A stretch of DNA of 64,000 nucleotides from Pohlia nutans. Lineage: Eukaryota; Streptophyta; Bryopsida; Bryales; Mniaceae. Below, in pieces: positions 56,457 through 64,000 of the stretch; the first letter of the stretch is position 1, and each line of letters begins with the position of its first letter. The notes beneath the pieces are model-generated. The model did not search any database, was not told where the DNA came from, and saw only the letters and a list, made by a program, of their open reading frames with translations. Position numbers and translations under genes: made by a program. The stretch lies in assembly GCA_022496805.1 (NCBI GenBank), contig CM040088.1:28464452-28528451 (forward strand). Direction: 5' to 3'.

Positions 56457-58188
56457 TCAGTCCAGATGTAACGTCTGCCAACACGCAACACATCCTCAAA
56501 TCAGCTCTCCTTCTCCCTCTCCCTCTCTCTATTCACACTTCCATAAATAACTCAGATTGTGGTGTGCCAGGTTACTCCACTCCATGACAGACCCCCAAGG
56601 AAGTGGTGGCACACAGGCCCACAAACAACAAAAGATTGACTGGTCACAGGTAAGCACCTTCCACAGTCCGTCGTTCAGGTAATGCATGTTGTCCACTCCG
56701 ATCCCCTTGTTGATGCTCTTGCTAACACACCACAACACCACAATGCCGGTCAAACCCAATGCTCCTCATCTCCACCCACTCCGCTCAAGCCCCGCGCTGC
56801 CAACAAAGCCAAAATCCCAACCGCATCACTACACTACCAACCCCTAGTTGCAACAAACCACGGCAGAAAACCTTACATGTCATTCGCGGACATCTTCGTG
56901 TACCCGATTGCCAGAGCATGTTCCTTGCCTTCTGCCATCACTGCCTGCGCAAACCACCACCACCACACCCACCCCTGCTCAGTTCACAACCGAACTCCTC
57001 CCACGCACACCTCATGCACTCGCTGCCCCAATCCACGCTACTCCCAAACACAGCACGCGTCAAACCAAACCAACTCCTCAAGGGACTCAGCTCCACCTCT
57101 CAAGGGCACGTGGACCTCACCACAGGTGAATCCGCCGCCACCTCTGCGTCCAGATCACCGCCAGCAGACGTCAACCCCGGGCACATGATGTTGGCACCCG
57201 CCAGCACGAACTTGATAGCTCCTCTGTCCACACGGAACTTCTTCATGATTCCTGGATCTTCGACCACGCAACACCATCGCAATTCAGTTCAATCCACCAC
57301 CAACCAACCACTATCATTCATACATACCCCTCATGCCTCGCCTCGCTCCACCATGCAGTCCACCACCGGCATACATCAAGGATCAAATCGAAACCCTAAT
57401 CCTCCTACATACATTCCACATACATTGGTGCAAAAGCCGTAGCGTGGGCATGTAAGGGCCATCCCGCACGTTGAAGAAGAGCGGCACGCTGTTCACCACC
57501 ACCAAGTTGATGTGGTTCTGGCTGACCCACCCAACCCCACATCCAGTCAGCCAACAAAAGCACCCCTACCACCTCACCCCAACCCAAGGGACGGATCCAC
57601 ACTTTGCCCTAAGACCTCTAATCAGCTCCCCGCACACGATAACCCCAATAAACGAAGACGCACACACAGCAGTTATCGTGCGTCATCTCATGATCACTTC
57701 AATTCACTCCCGAAGCTTCCCGCAAACCCTAAATTAATCCCCCAATGCATGGGGCACCAAGGTCCAGAAGGCTCACCACTTGGCGACTATCAGCGGCGAT
57801 TTCTTCGGCAGCATTTCGTCCAGAAGAGGCTCCAAATCCGGGTACTGCCCAATCCACGGCACTCACTCGTCAGTGATTGCGCTCGTGAATTCCACTTTCC
57901 CATGTTCACGTGACCAATTCAGTGAAATGATCGATGCAGCGATCGCAGAATTGGGACAAGACAGATTGGGAAGGGAGGAAGTAATTGACTGACGCACCTC
58001 ATCGGCGATGTTCTGGCGAATCTTCCTTTGCACGGAGGCCTTCACTTGATTCTGCCCCGTGACCTCCTCGGACGTGAATCTGGCCAACACACGGCGAATG
58101 TCAACAGGGGAAAACAGGGGCAATACGAGAGGAATTGCATTACTGTAGAGATTTATGGGCATAGAATCGTGACTTACTTCTTAAACAT
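56457..58188 (-). CDS. MCTS1: MCTS1-type PUA-domain protein, copy B
   Basis: Exons in transcription order: 58178-58188, 57998-58079, 57777-57844, 57424-57521, 57121-57257, 56877-56944, 56658-56721 and 56457-56474. They have the same lengths and phases as copy A, giving the same 181-residue product. Exon sequences examined differ only at a synonymous TTC/TTT in the first exon. Introns 2-7 carry a handful of single-base changes. Examples are AATCCTGCG/AATTCTGCG in intron 2 and a TAG instead of CAG acceptor before exon 7, still a valid site. In contrast, exon 1 surroundings, most of intron 1 and the promoter are diverged. Both copies appear intact, so both could be expressed, possibly under different control. 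Confidence 0.93.
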
Positions 58189-58250
58189 GGTTGCGATTGC
58201 GAAAAGCAGGCACGCGGGCGAGACGACGAGGGTGGAGAGGCAGACGTGAA

Positions 58251-59284
58251 TCCCGCCTTGGGGGGGAATGGTCGTGTATTAGGGTTTGTGGAGTATTAGG
58301 GCTGCCTTTGACATTCTGTATGGGATTCAAGCAAAGTGCTTTGAAAGCTAAACCGAGGTGATTTAGTGTTGCCTTCGAATTAGTGTGCTCTTAGGGCATG
58401 CTCATTCCAGACTTCTGTCCACACTTTAAAGTACTAAGGTCGAGGCACCTAAAACCGATCAGTTAAGACATTCACTATACATGGGATAGATGAATTGATA
58501 TTTTAAGTATTTCCCTCTTTTAGCAATAAGAAATTAAGAAGTTTTCATATTTAATTTAATTTTTTTGATAATTAATTTGAATAAGTATAAATTTTCAAAG
58601 TGAAAGTCATAGGTTTACCTAAAACCAATCACATGCTCTAATGTCCAAATGAGGTACATCTTCCCTTTGAAAATCTAGAAATTGGGCAAGAATCTAGGGT
58701 GGTTGGTTTTGGGTACCTGGTCGGTTTTAGGTGCCACCTTAGAGATCAAACATAAAGGGCTGTAGCCCAAGGCTGCATGCACTAGGACATATTCAACCCT
58801 TTTGAGTTCATTCACTAACATAAAAATCATGGCAGTCAACAGAATCAACTTTAGGAATCATCGATCAAATTCTACCACAAAATTTGCCTCTAAAATCGCA
58901 TAATAGGCCTAAAGGGATTTTTTTTATGTATGGTTTCAACCATACTTCAATTTCCAAAGTGATTCAATCACACTCTATATATGTATTGTACATTGTGTAC
59001 AATTAATGTACCAATTACAACAGTCCCTTATTTTAAAATTTAGACAAAGGTTCATTACATGTGCAATTAAACACAAGACTTTACCTAAGTCTAATCATAA
59101 AAATTGGTTTGGAGGTCTAAACACACTCTTCAAATTTGAATTATTTAATTGAGTTCCATGGTATTTAAGAATGTTATTCATCCATTTTTTTGAGTGTCAA
59201 ATGGATTGCATAGTTTGATTGAGGATGCTTTTAAATGTTAATTCTATAAAGATGACACATTTGATGAAGTCTTGGGATTCACGT
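58251..59284. other. intergenic DNA with one small MITE
   Basis: No gene is seen. The MITE at 58435-58741 is listed separately. Confidence 0.4.
58435..58741. mobile_element. MITE with 26-bp inverted ends
   Basis: TAAGGTCGAGGCACCTAAAA on the left and TTTTAGGTGCCACCTTA on the right pair across about 300 bp. The ends resemble those at 45801-46191 (TAAGG...CCTTA), suggesting one superfamily, probably Harbinger-like. Confidence 0.6.
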
Positions 59285-59288
59285 TTAA

Positions 59289-59845
59289 CCCCTAAACGTT
59301 CTCACCCTTTTCAGATTTGGCAGTTTTTCAAAAATGCAACTAAGAGGAATATTTTCAACTTGATGAATGAATAAAAGTTGTACATTATGAATTTTAGATT
59401 CTATCCATACGGTTAGATTTGCGATTCCTATCACCAATATTTGTGTATAAATTTTCAAACTTAAAATTTAAAGCTCTTTTGTAATATGATTACGAATAAG
59501 ATATTGACAATCTAATAATGAAATTTGTTGGGATGGGTTGAAATGTAATACTCTAAGCGTAGTGATTTTTGGAGATTTTTTGGTTGCTTGATTTTAGTAG
59601 TTGACTTTTTCAAAAGCACTTTTAGACTAAAATCTTTGAAATTTTTGGGTTAAACACTACAACATGAAACGAGGCATAAAAATTTCACAAATCATCTCCT
59701 TTCTAATCGGATCACATATGCACGAAGCTAACTTCCCATAAAAGTTTCAGTAAAAAATCTACATTGCAAAGAGTGTATGATGGATGAGAAATCGGAGTTC
59801 AAATCCGTACATCATGCAAAATATGCATGGTTGGGCGGTTAGGGG
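59289..59845. mobile_element. piggyBac-like MITE with TTAA target site
   Basis: It is flanked by TTAA at 59285-59288 and 59846-59849. The ends are CCCCTAAACGTTC and GGGCGGTTAGGGG. It shares its interior with 45177-45756 and (inverted) 18782-19364. Confidence 0.72.
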
Positions 59846-59849
59846 TTAA

Positions 59850-60660
59850 ATTCGTGTGGAGTTTTTTATACAAGCTATATCAAATTACTTTTTTTTTCTT
59901 TCGTAGTTTTCTAAACGCATGGTAAATTTGAGGCTTGAACAAGTGGCAAAAACAGTTGGAATAACACCTTATCTACATTTTGAAACAGCGGGTGTTCTTT
60001 TTTATTGTAGGAATTATGTTTTTCTATCTAATCAAGTGATCATATGTATCCAGCCCTTTAACGTCCTGATTCAACATTGTTTTCAAAGAAGCGCTATAAA
60101 ATGCTTGATGAAAACCAAAAATGGGGTTCATGGTCAAAGCAAAGTTGTAAATGTCAATGTGAAGATCACATCTGTACGGTTGGATTTATTACAACGACGC
60201 TAGCGTGCGAGCCTAGAGAGGAGAGCCCAAGAGCGGAGAGCGGGGATTTGGAGAGCCTAGAGCCTAGGATCCATCTGAATTTAGAAAATGACTCTAATTT
60301 TAGGTAAGTTGGTTCTATTTTTAGAATAATTACTAATAATAGTAAATTTTGGTACCCTATGACCGTTGGACCTATAACCGTGGGTTAGTACTTAGTGTAG
60401 TTCAATGTTAAAAGTTTAGGGAAAATAAATGGAAATTTTAGGGTACATGGGTGAAATTCAACCTCATTCGGTGAACTTCTTTAAAATAGACAAAGAATGG
60501 AAAGAGAGCTTGTGGATCTATATGTAGTATTTTATTTTTTGATTTTGTTCTAATACATAGTTATAATGGTCAAACTTCAACCAATTTGAAATAGGGCATC
60601 AGCTATTCAAAGTAGTAAGCTATTGCTTCTAGTGATAGTCTCCCTGTCTAAACACTGATT
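59850..60660. other. intergenic DNA with a TTAA-element fragment
   Basis: 60061-60190 is an inverted fragment of the element at 54259-54721 (shared TTTTCAAAGAAGCGCTATA-type block). A short GAGAGCC-rich tract lies at 60205-60265. No gene is seen. Confidence 0.4.
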
Positions 60661-60672
60661 GGTCCTTGTTCT

Positions 60673-63600
60673 TCAATCCTCGGTCTTGATGATCCCAGCA
60701 GCCAGAAGAATCTTTTTGACCTCATCCAAGCTGAGAGTAGGAGCATAGATGTACGTGTCAACTTTATAGTCCAACTTGCAAAAGTATCGAAAGATGTAGT
60801 CGAGGTGTTTGCAGTTGACGTACTGGCCACGCCTCCCCACAGCTGCAGAGTTCATGCTCGCGTAATGTGGGCACGTACATGACGGAAAATTGCACAATGT
60901 AATATTGTACAAATTGTCATGAGGCTCCACCCCGGACTGGAGCACGATGATGGCACCAAGCCCGGGATAGGGGAGTAGGTTGACGCGCAAAAAATTCGCC
61001 TTAACGTTTCGTGCACTCTCCCATTGATTCCGGTAAGCCTCCGTGGGCGCCTTGGTGTTTCGTCGTACGTTTTTGCCGTTTCGAGAGGATGGGACTCTGT
61101 TAGCATGCAATGGCCTCGGGTGAGTCCAGAGCACCGGCTCAAACACCTTAGAGGTCGTAAAGAGGCGTCGAGGCGAATGTGCTGTAGTGGACTGCAGATG
61201 AAACCCGGCCTCCTGGAGCTCTAGTATCTCCGAACGCGTGAGGTTTGTACCAGAGAGGACGGGCCAAACGTCAGGGATTTCCGGGCGGTCTATGACAAAG
61301 AAGCGCTTCGGTCCCATGACGCATCGTGCGATTTGGTCAGGACAGAACCAGAAATCAGCCGTCTGAGGTTTAGTCCCTTTGTACTCCGTCCTAGTGCCTC
61401 GGTAGGTTGGGGCAGCTGTGGCCTTACCGCCCTTCACAATCAACATCTTGCACTTGTTGCCATTCCCCGCTTGTACTGCGTGACACTGCTTTCTGGACTT
61501 GTGTGATATCCTTGCAATGTGCCATTTCGAGGTGTCACAGTCAGTCTCCAACACCCTAGTTGTGAATGGAACCGGAGAAGTAGATCTAGGTGATTGCTCC
61601 GAGTTCATTCGAGCAGAGGCAGATCGTGTTTGGACACGTGGATGCGAGAAGTTCACTTTGTCAGGGCGATGAGAATCTCCCTCGCAACCCACTGGCATGT
61701 CGAGCTTTCTCTTGGCCGAGCCAAACACCTCTTTCCCTTCCAAGTGTGGAACTCGTATAGAAACCTCCGCAGCCCCAGGCATGTTGTTAATTGCTTCGCG
61801 ATCTTCTTGCCGTCATGGGATGCCATAGCCCTCTTCAGTTTTAGATCGTGCTTGGACGGACCAGTTCCAGACGGACCTCCACATAGAAATGTTCTATAGT
61901 TGGTCATCTGCATGAAAGCACGGGCCCAATCATCGGTGGTGGCAACAAAGAGGTCCGAGCCTCGCTTCCCAGAGGCTTGCATCCACTTGTTGTGAACGGA
62001 CTCTACAAGGTTGCATGTTGGGATGTCTGTTAGTTCATCTGCGGTCAGATTCTGCAGAAATTGCATCACCCAATTTATCATATTGCACTAAACAATTTTA
62101 ATTTCACGATTACCTAAACCTCTAATACTAATTACGTTGGGGTGATAGATGTATATATAATCACGTTCGAAGGAAAGAAAAAAAAAATTGAATTTCTGAT
62201 TTTTTTACTATGATTTGCAAAAAATCAAAAAAAAAAAATTATAAGAAAAATAGCCGTCGGGGCCGACGGCTATTTTCTAAGTGCTCTTTGTTCATCTAGA
62301 TTCATATATAGTGGTAGGTGTCCAAGCAACCGTCGGGCTTGAGGGATCAATACTTGATCCCGTCAACATATAGGCAATTACAGGGGAAGGACCATCGACA
62401 TCGAGGGACTACAACATATTCTAAACATCCACGTGAAGTGAAAGAGTGCATTTGATGATTTACCGTTTCCATAAAACCGCCTCATTGACGGTAGCGAAAA
62501 TGCCAAAAGGCTAGCCAGTCTTCAAGCTCTCGAATCGCATCTTCTGAAGCAGCACTGGAAGAGTATCACCATGCTCTCAACTCAAGGTACATCCTGTCAG
62601 CTTCGTCCAATGTTCGGGCATCTTTATATTGTTTGCAAAGCTTGATGTGTTGATTCTGGAAGTGCTTGGCGATCAGCTTCTCAGTGTGCTTGTGCAAGCT
62701 CGTTGCCCAGTGGAATAGACATGTCCTTTCACGGTCTACCATAGGCACGGCAGGATTGCCCGAGCCATAGACAACGCGAACTGCATTGAAGTTTGCTTGT
62801 GCGCTGTCGCACATGAAACCTTTGAAGTTTGGATTTGGTACGCCATTGTTGTCCATCACTTTCTTCAGACAACACCAAAATATAAGCTGTCCCTCAGTGC
62901 CTTCCGTTTGCATATCGCAGACAGCGATGGTCATCACCTTGTAGTAGGTGGAGTCATAAACATGGCAGGCAATGGTGGTCCATGACTTCACTCTCTTCAC
63001 ATGATCGAACATCACGAAGCAATTTTGGAGGTCACCTCCAGGTTGCATCCTTCTCACGAGGTCGACGCCACTCCCGGGGCCATGCACGAGCATTTTGAAG
63101 AGATATACCTTTTCTTGGCCTTGGCCCGGGAATACATTGTCGTGTATGAACTCGATTTTCGCATGTCGCTTCATCTTTAGAATTTGATCAATCTTGCCTT
63201 TGCCTTTGCCCTGAGCGCGGAAGGTGGCGATCATGTTCCGAACGTTAGGAGAACTGAGCATGCGAAACTTGTCCATCACCTTGTTCAATTCCTGTCCTCG
63301 CAGCATCTCTTTTGGGCCAGGCCCACTGTGGACAAGAAACGTCTCGAGGAACTCCTTGCTAGCTGCAAGAGCGATGGCCGAGTTCTTGGCGGTGGGAGTC
63401 TTCGCCACCTCCGATGCGATCAAGCCGGTGATGGTCTCCATAGATTCCCTGCACTGTCCTTCGGCGACGGGATGTCGGTGATAGTCTAAATGGATACATG
63501 CACGAGACCTGTCGTTGACGTTGAGCACGTAATACACCCGCGCCGTGCAAGAGTCACGACAAGATGGGGGTCTCTTGCAGATTTTACATACAATGGAAGA

Positions 63601-64000
63601 ATCTGGAGGAGGGCTTTGACGAACATCGAACGGGAAGTTAGTTGTACCTGTCCACTCTGTCTGATTCTTCTTATACGCTTTAGCAAGATACTCACAGTCT
63701 TCGTTGTCGCAACGCAAGTGGCCAACGCACGTCGACCTCCTGAACTTCAAACCGAAGGGGTTGTGGATGTTGGACGTCGTCGTGCGGCACCACATGTGGC
63801 CGTCATATTGCTTGTCCATTCCCTCCATGCTCCGGGCTCCGGAAGAGTGCACACGTCCACAAATCGGTGGCAACTCAAAGACCACATCCCCGTCAAACTG
63901 CGAGGGAAGGAACTGCACCTTGTGATATTCTATGCAGTCAAAGTCTATGTGAGCAAGTTCATTCCGAGAGCCAGGAACACTGGACAGCTTCCGCAGACAT
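60673..64000 (-). pseudogene. Mutator-like transposase gene, broken, runs off the edge
   Basis: The gene is read leftward. Exon 1 is open from beyond 64000 to 62464 but contains TGA at 62566-62568 and 62482-62484. An intron (62052-62463, donor GTAAAT, acceptor TTTCTGCAG) joins exon 2 from 62051 in phase. A one-base frameshift near 61785 links to a final frame that ends at 60673. The N-terminal region has a WRKY/GCM-like zinc-binding pattern (CVGHLRCDNEDC, later HLDYHRHPV). The central part is MULE-transposase-like (TIAVCDMQTEG, GFMCDSAQANFNAV, RTCLFHW). The C-terminus carries a SWIM zinc finger (CTCPHYAS through NCKHLDYIF). Mutator transposases move elements with long terminal repeats. Two stops and a frameshift make this copy unlikely to be functional. 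The termini are not in the window. Confidence 0.75.
62247..62276. repeat. perfect 14-bp hairpin in the transposase intron
   Basis: AAAATAGCCGTCGG and its exact complement are separated by GG. A second short palindrome, GGGATCAATACTTGATCCC, lies about 75 bp further right. Both fall in the predicted intron of the Mutator-like gene. Confidence 0.75.

Larger units (their letters stand above)
53280..58250 (-). repeat. inverted duplication, arm B
   Basis: This is the reverse-complement partner of arm A. From outside in: MCTS1 copy B (56457-58188), 3' flank to about 55770, homologous flank 55535-55770, a private stack of three elements (about 53885-55532), and homologous flank 53280-53885. Flanks are perhaps 75-90% alike, whereas the MCTS1 core is nearly identical. 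Confidence 0.85.

Noticed and set aside
5574..59849. CCCTAAA/TTTAGGG-like strings as interstitial telomere repeats
   Set aside because: They occur once per side, as inverted pairs next to TTAA, and are transposon ends. There are no tandem arrays.
62464..62571. First TGA of the Mutator-like gene as part of an intron starting at GTGATACTC
   Set aside because: That donor gives the wrong phase for the only good acceptor, and the frame beyond the TGA remains protein-like up to a donor with the right phase.
1..64000. CRISPR arrays, bacterial operons or plasmid features
   Set aside because: Intron-split genes and plant-type transposons mark this as nuclear DNA. No regularly spaced short repeats with unique spacers are present.

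Overview
This is a eukaryotic nuclear window and almost certainly a plant. It holds a secretory class III peroxidase, a plant-type 557-residue cofactor-independent phosphoglycerate mutase, the small cytochrome bc1 subunit QCR10 and an MCTS1-type PUA protein. All but QCR10 are split by short GT-AG introns. The intergenic DNA is AT-rich and packed with DNA transposons. The mix of Tc1, TTAA-type (piggyBac-like), Harbinger-, CACTA-, Stowaway- and Mutator-like elements suggests a non-seed plant or streptophyte alga rather than a typical angiosperm, but I cannot name the species.

Layout: 0-3.7 kb holds a cysteine-rich 693-residue ORF on the minus strand with 13-residue repeats. 9.1-12.1 kb holds an unrecognised, probably organelle-targeted 260-residue protein (plus strand, seven exons), lying between two copies of a 300-bp MITE. 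16.0-17.6 kb is an intact peroxidase gene (minus). 22.0-23.6 kb is a full-length Tc1 transposon with an intact DD34E transposase, followed within 25 bp by a 1.38-kb nearly perfect palindrome. 27.2-29.7 kb has an unresolved spliced gene and a cluster of miniature CACTA elements. 32.2-35.3 kb is the phosphoglycerate mutase gene (minus), with two Stowaway-like MITEs in its introns. 38.7-38.9 kb is QCR10 (minus). 60.7-64.0 kb is a decayed Mutator-like transposase gene (minus) that runs off the right edge.

The most striking structure lies between 41.2 and 58.2 kb. An inverted duplication carries two complete MCTS1 genes facing each other, with arms of about 5-6 kb and a spacer of about 6 kb. Both copies encode the same 181-residue protein. 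Exons and introns 2-7 are almost identical between arms, while the first exon, promoter and outer flanks have diverged strongly. This pattern points to gene conversion of the core. Each arm has also acquired its own private set of transposon insertions.

Many of the roughly 500-800-bp elements share ends of the form TTAA-CCCYTAAACGTCC, a piggyBac-like signature with TTAA target sites. No transposase for them is visible. The host genes look like independent housekeeping or secretory loci and do not form a pathway or operon.
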